Shown here in pieces: positions 15,771-24,853 of a stretch of DNA of 64,000 nucleotides; within the stretch, counting starts at the first letter, position 1, and every line of letters begins with the position of its first letter. Where the stretch lies: positions 19,065-83,064 of the forward strand of contig CAJMQE010000004.1 in NCBI GenBank assembly GCA_905215405.1, in the 5' to 3' direction. The notes below the pieces were generated by a model. The model made no database searches. It was not told where the DNA came from and was given only the letters and a program-made list of their open reading frames with translations. This DNA is from an uncultured bacterium (GTDB lineage Bacteria > Bacillota > Clostridia > Lachnospirales > Lachnospiraceae). Made by a program: the position numbers and the translations under genes.

Positions 15771-17873
15771 ATGAAAAAGTTTGTAAGGATTTTACTTGCA
15801 GTTCTTATGATCTGCACAGTATCACTGTCAACTGCGCTGTCAGCTACATCACTGACAACAACAGCACAGGCAGCAGAATACAGTGGGCTGAATTACAAGT
15901 TCGTTTATGATACGGACTATTATTATGAACATAATCCGGATGTGGCAGCGGCACTGGGATATCATTCAACAGCACTGTATAAGCATTTTCTTCAGTTTGG
16001 TATGAAGGAAGGCAGAGTCGCAAGTGCGAACTTCAATGTTCAGGTTTATAAAGCCTGCAACAAAGATCTGCAGGAAGCATTTGGCGATAATTATGCGGAT
16101 TACTTTACACATTATCTTACATTTGGTAAAGATGAAGGACGTAAAGTCAATGGCTACTTTTATGATGGACTTGAATATTCTGCAGTATTTGATCCGGAAT
16201 ATTACTATGCCCATAACGCAGATGTGGCAGCAGCCTATGGAAATGATCCGGACCAGATGTGGTTCCATTTCCTGAATTTTGGTATTAATGAAGGTAGAAG
16301 CGGAAATGCTGATTTTGATGTACTGGCTTATAAAGCAGCAAATGCAGATCTGAGAACTGCATTTGGCAATGATCTGAGCAGCTATGTCAGACATTATATT
16401 GTGTTCGGACAGTATGAGAACCGTGTGACACAGGCACAGGGTGCGGTATATCATGATGGTATGGACTATTCTGCAATTTATAATAAAGACTATTATCTTG
16501 CAAATAACCCTGATGTAGAAGAAGCATTTGGTAGCGATGACGCAGCTGTGTTCAGTCATTTCCTGAATTTTGGTATGAACGAAGCAAGAAAGAGCAGCGG
16601 CAATTTTGATGTATTCAGCTACAGAGATAAATATCAGGATCTGCAGGATGCCTATGGAACAGACTGGAAAATGTATTATCTGCACTATCTGAATTTTGGT
16701 AAGGCGGAAGGAAGAAATGCGAGTGCAGAGAGCAGCAGTCATGTACATCACTATGTTGTGACGGCACATACAGACCCAACATGTACAAGTGAAGGTTCTA
16801 CTACATATCGTTGTGACTGTGGAAATGAATATACAGAGGCAATACCTGCAAGTGAACATGACTGGCAGTTGATCAGCGGAAATGGATCAACGGTCAAGAC
16901 ACTCATTTATCAGTGCAGTGTCTGCAAAGAACAGAAGACAGAACCAAATCCAAACTATGTGGCTCCTGGAATTTCCTGCTGGGGCGATAGTATGACTTAT
17001 GGCCAGTACGGCAACGGAACGACTTATCCGAACACACTGGAATCATTGACTGGTATTGATACTTATAATCTGGGTGTCAGCGGAGAGACCTCTGTTCAGA
17101 TCGTGACCAGACAGGGCGGAATTGCCATGGTAACCGGAGAAGATATTACGATTCCGAAGGGCGGAAGTACAGAATTCAGTCTAATCAATACCTATACTGG
17201 GGAAGAAGCATATATTGATCCGAACCATGATGGAGAAGGCGATTACAGCGGATATAATTATGCAGAATATTTTGATAACATGTGTTACATCAATGGGCAG
17301 GCATATGAAATCCAGTATATCGATGGCAGACATTATATTATTGATTCCTATAACGCGGACAGTGACTCTAATACGATTCATATAGCTGCGGGCACAAGAG
17401 TATTTACCAAGGCATCGGTCGATCGTGCAAATGATATTCTGGTACTTGAGATCGGCAGCAATGGTGGATGGAACAATGATTATGACACATTAGTGGATCA
17501 GTATAGAATGATGATCGATAGTGTAGGATGTGATAATTATATTATCCTCGGTGATACCGATGATCCTGGTGAATCAGCTGATGCGAACCAGGATGAATTC
17601 GAACCTGGAGATGGAATGGATGATACACTTTGGGAATCAGCACTTAGTGGAGCATTTGGCCGTCACTTCCTGAATGTCAGAACATATCTGATCGAAAATG
17701 GATTGAGTGACAATGGACTGACTCCAACAGAGGAAGATGAAGAACGAGCTTCCATCGGCAAGATTTCGCTTCAGTTAAGAACAGATTATGATAATACACA
17801 TCTGTGTGGGGCTGGATACTATTCAAAGGGTCTGGCTGTATATAAGAAAGGTGTTTCACTCGGATACTGGTAG
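15771..17873 (+). CDS. Secreted repeat protein with C-terminal SGNH/GDSL hydrolase
   Basis: The start is the ATG at 15771 after AGGAGG; an upstream TTG is less likely. The 700-residue protein has a signal peptide (cut near QAAEYS) and six tandem repeats of about 45-50 residues (about 35-325), in three pairs. They alternate DYYYEHNPDVAAALG / HFLQFGMKEGR and YKACNKDLQEAFG / HYLTFGKDEGR forms. A Cys-rich module (CTSEGSTTYRCDCGNEY) comes next, then the hydrolase. GDS at Ser407, GVSGET and the C-terminal Asp674-x-x-His677 (DNTHL) supply the catalytic set of an SGNH esterase. It probably deacylates surface glycans or wall polymers. Related repeats are seen in other Lachnospiraceae surface proteins. 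Confidence 0.85.
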   Translation: MKKFVRILLAVLMICTVSLSTALSATSLTTTAQAAEYSGLNYKFVYDTDYYYEHNPDVAAALGYHSTALYKHFLQFGMKEGRVASANFNVQVYKACNKDLQEAFGDNYADYFTHYLTFGKDEGRKVNGYFYDGLEYSAVFDPEYYYAHNADVAAAYGNDPDQMWFHFLNFGINEGRSGNADFDVLAYKAANADLRTAFGNDLSSYVRHYIVFGQYENRVTQAQGAVYHDGMDYSAIYNKDYYLANNPDVEEAFGSDDAAVFSHFLNFGMNEARKSSGNFDVFSYRDKYQDLQDAYGTDWKMYYLHYLNFGKAEGRNASAESSSHVHHYVVTAHTDPTCTSEGSTTYRCDCGNEYTEAIPASEHDWQLISGNGSTVKTLIYQCSVCKEQKTEPNPNYVAPGISCWGDSMTYGQYGNGTTYPNTLESLTGIDTYNLGVSGETSVQIVTRQGGIAMVTGEDITIPKGGSTEFSLINTYTGEEAYIDPNHDGEGDYSGYNYAEYFDNMCYINGQAYEIQYIDGRHYIIDSYNADSDSNTIHIAAGTRVFTKASVDRANDILVLEIGSNGGWNNDYDTLVDQYRMMIDSVGCDNYIILGDTDDPGESADANQDEFEPGDGMDDTLWESALSGAFGRHFLNVRTYLIENGLSDNGLTPTEEDEERASIGKISLQLRTDYDNTHLCGAGYYSKGLAVYKKGVSLGYW

Positions 17874-17970
17874 AAGTTATGTGATCTGATATGTTCGGTG
17901 AATGAATGGGCGTGATAAGGTTTTTACATGAGAAAACTAATGGTCACGGAATAATACTGAAACGGACTTA

Positions 17971-18004
17971 CAGACAGACAGATAGATAGATAGATAGATA
18001 GATG
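17971..18004. repeat. Tetranucleotide microsatellite (CAGA/GATA)
   Basis: CAGACAGACA runs straight into five GATA units and a GATG, so a slippage-prone tract sits just before the terminator. Such tracts are rare in Clostridia. The copy number may vary between strains without touching a coding frame. Confidence 0.8.
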
Positions 18005-18037
18005 AGGTATTGCCGACGGCAGTATCTCATCTTTTTT
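18001..18037 (+). terminator. Intrinsic terminator after the surface hydrolase gene
   Basis: GATGAGGTATTGCCG pairs with CGGCAGTATCTCATC (with G-U pairs) and is followed by TTTTTT. Confidence 0.88.
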
Positions 18038-18133
18038 GTATAAATTTGAGTGAATATAAGAATACTAAAAAAATAAAAAAGAAAGATTGACAAAAGAGAA
18101 TGAAGTGGATATAATGACATTAAATTAATTGCG

Positions 18134-18170
18134 TTCAATTTAATTGAAATAAACAATATTTAATTAAATA
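18134..18170. promoter_or_regulatory. AT-rich palindromes, likely OhrR-type operators
   Basis: TTCAATTTAATTGAA at 18134-18148 and TATTTAATTAAATA at 18157-18170 are both perfect palindromes about 23 bp apart. Known OhrR operators are built on CAATTAAATTG-like palindromes. Their place about 70-100 bp before the OhrR-like gene supports autoregulation. Confidence 0.6.
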
Positions 18171-18239
18171 GTATTTTGACTTTGTTAAAATGCGTTTAGC
18201 GGGGATGCAATTAAGGAAGCAGCAAATAGGAGTGGAAGA

Positions 18240-18677
18240 ATGGAAGACAAATATGAGAGCCTGAAACTGGATAATCAGTTGTGTTTCTCTTTTTATGCAA
18301 TATCAAGAGAAATTATAAAAATGTACAAGCCTGTACTGGATCAGTTTCATCTGACTTATACCCAGTATATTTTAATGCTTGTATTATGGGAAGAAAAAGT
18401 AACGACCTGCAAGAGACTTGGTGAAAGGCTGCATCTCGATTCCGGCACAATTACACCAGTTATAAAAAAACTACAGTCCATGGAACTTTTGACAAAATAT
18501 CGTTCTAGAGAAGATGATCGTGTAGTCAAAGTAGAATTGACGGATAAGGGAAAAGCATTGCAGGAAGAAATGCTTGTCGTACCACAACAGATTCAGTGTG
18601 CATGTTGTCTGCATCTGACAGCAGAAGAACTGATCCAGTTAAAGCCGATTCTGGACAAGATTCTTTCATCCATGTAA
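18240..18677 (+). CDS. MarR/OhrR-family organic peroxide sensor
   Basis: A 145-residue winged-helix protein. The N-terminus LDNQLCFSFYAISREIIKMY and TYTQYILMLVLWEE are near-canonical for OhrR, and Cys15 occupies the position of the peroxide-reactive cysteine. The wing follows in TKYRSREDDRVVKVELTDKG. A further Cys cluster lies in QIQCACCLH, near the C-terminus. It heads a redox cluster: thioredoxin reductase and thioredoxin follow. Oxidation of Cys15 would release the AT-rich operators upstream and probably switch on the downstream genes. Confidence 0.88.
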   Translation: MEDKYESLKLDNQLCFSFYAISREIIKMYKPVLDQFHLTYTQYILMLVLWEEKVTTCKRLGERLHLDSGTITPVIKKLQSMELLTKYRSREDDRVVKVELTDKGKALQEEMLVVPQQIQCACCLHLTAEELIQLKPILDKILSSM

Positions 18678-18811
18678 TAGTTTTTTGAATGGATATCAGT
18701 AAAAAACGAATTATCAATCAAAAATGAGATAAATCATACAATAGTCCCCCGGAATGAAAAAGAAAATTTACGGCAGACTAGATAATACTAAGGAAAATGA
18801 GGTGAAAATTT

Positions 18812-19696
18812 ATGGGCGAAAGATTGGATATTGCGATCATAGGAAGCGGGCCAGCGGGACTCTCAGCGGCAATCAATGCAAAGATCAGAAATAAGAAGTT
18901 TGTGCTTTTCGGTAGTAAGAATCTGAGCAACAAGCTTGCAAAAGCTCAGAAGGTCAATAATTATCTTGGCTTTTATGGAAAAAGTGGAAAAGAAGTTGCA
19001 GATGAGTTTCAAAGACATCTGGATGCGATGGATATTTCGGTTACAGAGAAAAGGGTAACTAATATTTATTCGATGGGCGATTATTATTCGATTCTTGCAA
19101 ATAATGAAATGTATGAGGCGACTTCAGTAATCTTGACGACAGGAGTCAACTTTGGAAAACCTTTAAAAGGAGAAGAAGAATTTCTTGGAAAAGGTGTTGG
19201 CTATTGTGCGACCTGTGATGCACCGCTCTACAGGGGCAGAACAGTGACAATCATAGCTTATAGCAGACAGGAAGAGGCAGAAGCTGATTTCGTTGCTGAA
19301 ATGGCTGCGAAAGTCTACTATGTGCCGATGTATAAAGGTGATGTGGATGTAAATCAATCAGTAGAAGTGATTCGTGATACACCAGTTGAAATCGTCGGTG
19401 ATGGTAAAGTGGAAAAACTGATTTTATCAAATCAGGAAATCCAGACAGATGGAGTTTTTGTTATGAGAGAAAGTGTTGCTCCAGGTCAACTGCTTCCGGG
19501 TCTTCAGATTGAGGAAAATTCTGTTCTTGTTGACCGGAAAATGGCTACAAATCTTGCGGGCTGTTTCGCAGCAGGAGATATTGTCGGAGCACCTTATCAG
19601 TATATCAAAGCGGCAGGTGAAGGAAATATAGCGGCACTGTCAGCAGTCTCTTATGTAGACGCAAAGAAAAAGCAGACAGAGCTTAAGGCACAATAG
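18812..19696 (+). CDS. Thioredoxin reductase-like flavoprotein without NADPH motifs (ferredoxin-type candidate)
   Basis: A 294-residue FAD protein with GSGPAGLSAAINAK (FAD), redox motif CATC (Cys132/Cys135) in YCATCDAPLY, and the C-terminal FAD segment GCFAAGDIVGAPYQYIKAAGEG. In NADPH-dependent enzymes CATCDG is followed by GGGxSA and by HRRxxxR. Here those positions read IAYSRQEEAEAD and VPMYKGD, so both NADPH motifs are absent. That is the pattern of ferredoxin-dependent flavin thioredoxin reductases known from Clostridia. The thioredoxin gene lies 40 bp downstream. Electron donor is inference. Confidence 0.82.
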   Translation: MGERLDIAIIGSGPAGLSAAINAKIRNKKFVLFGSKNLSNKLAKAQKVNNYLGFYGKSGKEVADEFQRHLDAMDISVTEKRVTNIYSMGDYYSILANNEMYEATSVILTTGVNFGKPLKGEEEFLGKGVGYCATCDAPLYRGRTVTIIAYSRQEEAEADFVAEMAAKVYYVPMYKGDVDVNQSVEVIRDTPVEIVGDGKVEKLILSNQEIQTDGVFVMRESVAPGQLLPGLQIEENSVLVDRKMATNLAGCFAAGDIVGAPYQYIKAAGEGNIAALSAVSYVDAKKKQTELKAQ

Positions 19697-19736
19697 GTAG
19701 AATGAGAAATTATTGAAATAACAGGAGGAAAAAATA

Positions 19737-20048
19737 ATGGCAAAAATAGTAAATGCATCAGAATTTTATGAAACAATTAAAGAAGGAGTAGTTGTAGCAG
19801 ATTTCTTCGCTACATGGTGTGGCCCATGCAAGATGATGGCACCTGCTTTTGAAGAACTGGGAACAGAGATGGAAGGCAAAGCAGAATTTGTTAAAGTGGA
19901 TATCGATAATAGTCCGGAAGTTGCACAGGAATATGGTGTGACAATGGTTCCAACACTTGCAGTATTTAAAGATGGAAAAATCGTGGATACAATGATTGGA
20001 CTTACTCCAAAAGAAACACTGAAAGCAGCAGTTGAGAAGCAGTTATAA
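19737..20048 (+). CDS. trxA: Thioredoxin
   Basis: A 103-residue thioredoxin with active site WCGPC (Cys28 and Cys31) in DFFATWCGPCKMM and the cis-Pro segment VTMVPTLAVF. AGGAGG lies upstream. It is the natural substrate of the reductase just upstream; the pair feeds ribonucleotide reductase, peroxiredoxins and stress repair. Confidence 0.95.
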   Translation: MAKIVNASEFYETIKEGVVVADFFATWCGPCKMMAPAFEELGTEMEGKAEFVKVDIDNSPEVAQEYGVTMVPTLAVFKDGKIVDTMIGLTPKETLKAAVEKQL

Positions 20049-20060
20049 AAATGATGTATT

Positions 20061-20107
20061 TTGGATCACCGGTTTTATGTAAAAATAATACCGGTGGTCT
20101 TTTTTTA
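20061..20107 (+). terminator. Intrinsic terminator after trxA
   Basis: GATCACCGGT pairs with ACCGGTGGTC and is followed by TTTTTTT. Confidence 0.85.
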
Positions 20108-20177
20108 TCTGTCCGATTTGGCGAAAGAGTGGTAAAATAGACAGAAAAGATACGGTTAGAAATGGAAAGGGGAAACT

Positions 20178-21314
20178 ATGAACAAAAGTGATTTGAGCAG
20201 AGATTATTTCATGCTGAAGGGACCACTGGGACGGCAGGGGTATGACTGGTGGTGGCATTCATTTACCGGAATCAGCGAGAAGACAGGAGAAGAAAAATCG
20301 TTCTTTATTGAATTCTTTACCTGTAATCCACAGCTGGCAGAAAAAGAACCGGTACTTGGGCAGCTGCCTGAGAATAGAATGGCTGGCAAGAAGCCTTCGT
20401 ATGTCATGGTCAAGGCAGGCTGGTGGGGCAAAGATGCCACACAGCTTCATCGCTTTTTCCCCTGGAAAACGGGAATCATTGAAAATAGTCCGTCATTTAC
20501 CATTCAGGTCGACGACTGCTGGCTGTCAGAGCATCATACCAGAGGTAGTGTGTCGGTAAGCAGAACGCAGGCGGAGCAGGTTGCCTATATGTCAGATAGC
20601 GGATCAATGGAATGGGATCTGATGATTCATAAACAGGTGGCTTTTCATGTGGGATATGGAGCAGGCAGGCTGTTTCGAGGCTTGAACGCATTTGAAATGT
20701 ACTGGCATGCACAGGGCATGAAGACCCGGTATGAAGGAACGATTACTGCAAATGGGGAAAAGTTCGTGGTTAAGCCGGATTGTTCGTATGGATATGCAGA
20801 TAAGAACTGGGGCAGTGATTTTACTAGTCCATGGGTATGGCTTTCATCCAACGATCTCTACAGCAGAAAGTATCAGAAACAATTGAAAAATAGTGTATTT
20901 GACATAGGTGGAGGAAGACCGAAGGTATTTGGTATTCCGCTGAATCGTAAGTTGCTCGGAGCATTTTACTATGAGGGTCGGAATTTTGAGTTTAATTTCT
21001 CTAAATTCTGGACACATGCAAAGACAGAATTTCAATGTAAAGAAACAAATGAACTGCTGATCTGGAAAGTACGTATGGAAACGGACAAAGCATTAATGAA
21101 ATTGGAGATCCATTGCAGAAAAGAGCAGATGCTGCTGGTCAATTATGAAGCACCGGATGGAACGAAGCGGCACGATCGTCTGTGGAATGGTGGAACTGGT
21201 ACAGGGCGAATCAAACTCTATGAAAAACGAGATGGAAAACTACATCTGATCGACGACATGGATGTGCGCCATACCGGTTGTGAATTCGGCGAATACGCCC
21301 ATGCGCATGAATAA
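20178..21314 (+). CDS. Tocopherol cyclase-like (lipocalin-type) protein
   Basis: A 378-residue soluble protein rich in Trp and Tyr. MLKGPLGRQGYDWWWHSFTG at the N-terminus, YWHAQGMKTRYEGTI, and YGYADKNWGSDFTSPWVWLS in the middle are typical of the bacterial tocopherol-cyclase family, which folds as a double lipocalin barrel. Function in anaerobes is unknown and tocopherol is not expected here. It lies between trxA and a hydrogenase gene, without an obvious functional tie. Confidence 0.72.
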   Translation: MNKSDLSRDYFMLKGPLGRQGYDWWWHSFTGISEKTGEEKSFFIEFFTCNPQLAEKEPVLGQLPENRMAGKKPSYVMVKAGWWGKDATQLHRFFPWKTGIIENSPSFTIQVDDCWLSEHHTRGSVSVSRTQAEQVAYMSDSGSMEWDLMIHKQVAFHVGYGAGRLFRGLNAFEMYWHAQGMKTRYEGTITANGEKFVVKPDCSYGYADKNWGSDFTSPWVWLSSNDLYSRKYQKQLKNSVFDIGGGRPKVFGIPLNRKLLGAFYYEGRNFEFNFSKFWTHAKTEFQCKETNELLIWKVRMETDKALMKLEIHCRKEQMLLVNYEAPDGTKRHDRLWNGGTGTGRIKLYEKRDGKLHLIDDMDVRHTGCEFGEYAHAHE

Positions 21315-21369
21315 TTCCCTTTAAATTCGTCCATTATTATTGGTAGGTAATAATGGAGGAGAAATGGTT

Positions 21370-22725
21370 ATGAATGCAAAGTATCAGGATATGTATAAAG
21401 GGCTGATAAAGGCTTACTATGACAGAACATTTGAGACGGAACTTGCAAAAATATTGGAAGAAGCAGATGATCGACAGGAAGTATTACAGGTCATTGCAAC
21501 GCTTAGCGGAATCGAAGATATACCAGAGGAACTTTCCGCAAACGATCATCAGTTCATAAATGCGGTGATAAGCGCAATTACCAGAAATGAGGTACGCGAA
21601 AAGATAGTCAGAAAGGTCGGCACCTGTAGTAAGGACTGTGAAACAAAGGATGGCCGGAGCAAATGTATGAATGTTTGCCCATTTGATGCCATTGTCAGAG
21701 TGGATGAAACTTCGGACAAAAAAATAGATGAAGAACTCTGCATGTCATGCGGCCGATGTGTCAATGTATGTGAGAACGGACACTTTCAGGATGTACCACA
21801 GGCACTGCCATTAGTCGAAATGATGAAACAGCATAAAAAAGTCTATGCAATCGTAGCACCTGCAATTGCAGGTCAGTTCGGAAAAGACGTGACACTGGAT
21901 CAGTTGCGTGAAGCATTTATTAAGATTGGATTTACGGATATGGTAGAGGTGGCTATGGCTGCCGATGTCCTCAGTATGAAAGAGGCTATGGAATATAACG
22001 AGCTGGTTACAGAAGAAGGCGATTTTATGATCACTTCCTGTTGCTGTCCAATGTGGATCGCAATGTTAAGGAAACTCTATAATGATTTGATTCCAGAAAT
22101 CAGTCCTTCCGTTTCACCGATGGTTGCAATGGGAAGAATCCTGAAAAAACTGGAGTCGGAGGCAAAGGTGGTATTTGTCGGACCGTGTATTGCAAAGAAG
22201 GCAGAGGCCAAGGAGCCAGATATCTGTGATGCGGTGGATCATGTACTGACATTTGAGGAAACAAAACTACTGTTTGAGGCATATCACATTGATGTCACGA
22301 AATTGCATGGAGTACCTACTGTAGATTATGCGTCTGCAGGTGGTAGACTGTATGCAAGAGCCGGAGGAGTCAGCCAGGCAATCTGGGATATTATCGATGA
22401 AATGTATCCGGAAAAGAGAAAATTATTCAGTTCGGTACATGTGGATGGAATTCCTGATTGCAAAAAGATCTTAAAGGAACTCGAGGATGGAACGGTAAGA
22501 GCTAGTTTTATTGAAGGAATGGGCTGCAAAGGTGGTTGTGTTGGTGGACCTAAAAGAATTATTCCTGTCGAAGAGGGAACACAGTGCGTGAACAATAAGG
22601 CAAGGGATTCAGCAATCAAGATGCCAATGCACAGCGCGGTGATCATCCGGCTTTTGAATGAAATCGGAATACGCGACCTGCAGGCATTGCGGGATGATCA
22701 TTCCATGTTCGAACGCAAATTCTGA
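21370..22725 (+). CDS. Monomeric [FeFe] hydrogenase-like protein with variant H-cluster motifs
   Basis: The ATG at 21370 is chosen because GGAGGA lies 9 bp upstream. The 451-residue protein has an N-terminal helical region, two ferredoxin clusters (CSKDCETKDGRSKCMNVCP; CMSCGRCVNVC) and the H-cluster domain. L1 is SCCCPMW (classical TSCCPxW), L2 VGPCIAKKAEA (classical MPCxxKxxE), L3 GMGCKGGCVGG (classical ECMACxxGCxxG). All four H-cluster cysteines appear present, so it may be active, but the MPC Met and the L3 Glu are changed. As I recall, the extra Cys in TSCCCP marks the group B hydrogenases. Confidence 0.85.
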   Translation: MNAKYQDMYKGLIKAYYDRTFETELAKILEEADDRQEVLQVIATLSGIEDIPEELSANDHQFINAVISAITRNEVREKIVRKVGTCSKDCETKDGRSKCMNVCPFDAIVRVDETSDKKIDEELCMSCGRCVNVCENGHFQDVPQALPLVEMMKQHKKVYAIVAPAIAGQFGKDVTLDQLREAFIKIGFTDMVEVAMAADVLSMKEAMEYNELVTEEGDFMITSCCCPMWIAMLRKLYNDLIPEISPSVSPMVAMGRILKKLESEAKVVFVGPCIAKKAEAKEPDICDAVDHVLTFEETKLLFEAYHIDVTKLHGVPTVDYASAGGRLYARAGGVSQAIWDIIDEMYPEKRKLFSSVHVDGIPDCKKILKELEDGTVRASFIEGMGCKGGCVGGPKRIIPVEEGTQCVNNKARDSAIKMPMHSAVIIRLLNEIGIRDLQALRDDHSMFERKF

Positions 22726-22806
22726 CTTTTTATAACAAATCTGTACATTTTTCATAAGAATGTTATGGTAAATTAGTGCTTTAATACAGAAAAGTATGCT
22801 GTATGG

Positions 22807-22835
22807 TTTACAAAGTCTTCCAAATGCATTATAAT
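22807..22835 (+). promoter_or_regulatory. Promoter of icd
   Basis: TTTACA at 22807-22812 and TATAAT at 22830-22835 with 17 bp between, 37 bp before the icd start. Confidence 0.75.
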
Positions 22836-22871
22836 AAGAAACTATAAAATTTAAGGAAGAGGAGATATCAC

Positions 22872-24083
22872 ATGGCAAAAATTAAAATGACGACACCACT
22901 TGTTGAGATGGACGGAGACGAAATGACAAGAATTCTCTGGAAGATGATCAAAGACGAACTTTTGACACCTTTTATCGATCTGAAAACAGAGTATTATGAT
23001 CTTGGTCTTAAGTACAGAAATGAAACAAACGATCAGGTTACGATTGATTCAGCAGAAGCAACGAAGAAATATGGCGTTGCTGTAAAATGTGCGACAATCA
23101 CACCTAATACAGCCAGAATGACCGAATACGATCTGAAAGAAATGTATAAGAGTCCAAATGGTACAATCAGAGCTATTCTTGACGGTACAGTTTTCCGTGC
23201 ACCAATTATCGTAAAAGGTATTGAACCACTTGTTAAGAACTGGAAAAAGCCAATTACGATCGCAAGACATGCTTATGGCGACGTTTATAAGGGCGTGGAA
23301 ATGAAGATCCCTGCTGCTGGTAAGACTGAACTGGTCTATACTGCAGAAGATGGAACACAGACAAAAGAACTGATCCATGACTTTAAGAGTGCCGGAATCA
23401 TTCAGGGTATGCATAATATCAATGATTCAATTGAAAGCTTTGCAAGAAGCTGCTTTAATTTTGCCATTGATACAAAACAGGATCTGTGGTTCGCGACAAA
23501 AGATACCATCTCCAAAAAATACGACCATACATTCAAAGATATCTTCCAGGAGATCTTTGATAAAGAATATGCAGATAAATTCAAAGAACTTGGAATTGTA
23601 TATTTCTACACACTGATCGATGATGCCGTAGCAAGAGTTATGCGTTCAGAAGGTGGTTATATCTGGGCATGTAAGAACTATGATGGTGATGTCATGTCCG
23701 ATATGGTCGCAACAGCATTTGGTTCACTTGCCATGATGACTTCTGTACTGGTTTCTCCTCACGGATATTATGAATATGAGGCTGCACATGGTACTGTTCA
23801 GCGTCATTATTACAAACATCTGAAAGGAGAGGAAACTTCTACAAATTCAGTTGCAACAATCTTTGCATGGACCGGAGCACTTAGAAAACGTGGTGAGATC
23901 GATGGAATCAAAGAGCTGGAAGAATTTGCAGATAAGTTAGAGCAGGCTTCTATCAGAACAATTGAAGAAGGTAAGATGACAAAGGATCTTGCCCTTATTA
24001 CAACAATTGATAATCCAACTGTACTGAACAGTGAGGATTTCATTAAGGCAATCAGAGCAACCATTGAAGGCATGCTTGCTTAA
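22872..24083 (+). CDS. icd: NADP-dependent isocitrate dehydrogenase, eukaryote-like type
   Basis: A 403-residue decarboxylating dehydrogenase of the type II subfamily: VEMDGDEMTRILW start, TPNTARMTEYDLKEMYKSPNG (isocitrate binding), RHAYGDVYK, RSEGGYIWACKNYDGDV (metal Asp), and EAAHGTVQRHYY, the NADP-binding loop. It supplies 2-oxoglutarate for glutamate synthesis and NADPH in an organism with an incomplete citric acid cycle. GAGGAG lies upstream. No citrate synthase or aconitase gene is in the window. Confidence 0.95.
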   Translation: MAKIKMTTPLVEMDGDEMTRILWKMIKDELLTPFIDLKTEYYDLGLKYRNETNDQVTIDSAEATKKYGVAVKCATITPNTARMTEYDLKEMYKSPNGTIRAILDGTVFRAPIIVKGIEPLVKNWKKPITIARHAYGDVYKGVEMKIPAAGKTELVYTAEDGTQTKELIHDFKSAGIIQGMHNINDSIESFARSCFNFAIDTKQDLWFATKDTISKKYDHTFKDIFQEIFDKEYADKFKELGIVYFYTLIDDAVARVMRSEGGYIWACKNYDGDVMSDMVATAFGSLAMMTSVLVSPHGYYEYEAAHGTVQRHYYKHLKGEETSTNSVATIFAWTGALRKRGEIDGIKELEEFADKLEQASIRTIEEGKMTKDLALITTIDNPTVLNSEDFIKAIRATIEGMLA

Positions 24084-24123
24084 TTTAAAAAAGATAAAGT
24101 GATTTATTTCGGAGGTTATAGTA

Positions 24124-24714
24124 ATGAAATTTGAAATACGGGATTTATTTAAAATTCCCAACATCCTATGTTATATCAGAATAATTCTTGTCCCGGTGTT
24201 CTGCTGGTTATTCTTTTCGGCTGATGAATCCGGAGACTATCTGCTTGCAGCAGGAATTGTTATAATCTCCGGAATAACGGACTTTTTAGATGGACAGATC
24301 GCAAGAAGATGTCATATGATCACAGACCTGGGGAAGATAATCGATCCATTTGCGGACAAGCTGATGCAGTTCGCAATGCTGGTCTGTCTGACACTCAAGG
24401 TACGGTATATGTATGTTCTTGTTATCTACCTGGTCATCAAGGAAGTTACTATGGCAGTAACGGGACTTGTTGTCTATAAAAAATACAATAAAAGGCTCAA
24501 TGGTGCAAAGTGGTATGGAAAAGTCTGTACGGCAGTATTGTATCTGGTCATGATCTCAATGGTAGCAATTCCGGAAATGGGCGCACGTATGCAGGCAATC
24601 CTTCTTACGTTATGTGCAGCAGTACTGACGCTGGCGTTTTTCATGTATATCAGGATCTACATAAAGATGATTCGTGACACGAAGGCTGGAAAAAAGGAAT
24701 TCGCAATCTACTAA
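24124..24714 (+). CDS. pgsA: CDP-diacylglycerol--glycerol-3-phosphate phosphatidyltransferase
   Basis: A 196-residue integral membrane enzyme with the CDP-alcohol phosphatidyltransferase signature at DGQIARRCHMITDLGKIID, followed by PFADK. The order matches DGxxARx8GxxxDxxxD. It makes phosphatidylglycerol phosphate at the membrane face. It starts 40 bp after icd, so it may be read from the same promoter. Two further membrane genes of phospholipid or envelope type follow. Confidence 0.9.
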   Translation: MKFEIRDLFKIPNILCYIRIILVPVFCWLFFSADESGDYLLAAGIVIISGITDFLDGQIARRCHMITDLGKIIDPFADKLMQFAMLVCLTLKVRYMYVLVIYLVIKEVTMAVTGLVVYKKYNKRLNGAKWYGKVCTAVLYLVMISMVAIPEMGARMQAILLTLCAAVLTLAFFMYIRIYIKMIRDTKAGKKEFAIY

Positions 24715-24853
24715 AAGCATTTATAAATGTACAGACTGACAATTGGTTAAATTTTTCAATATAAAAAAATATATTGTAATTTACACTCTTATGTAATAAA
24801 ATAACAATAAACGCTTTATAAAATTTTTATATTTATTGTTGAGGAGAGTTTCT

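Noticed and set aside
15966..16859. Long minus-strand ORF (297 codons) opposite the surface protein
   Set aside because: It is a mirror of the repeat region of a protein with signal peptide, promoter and ribosome site on the other strand.
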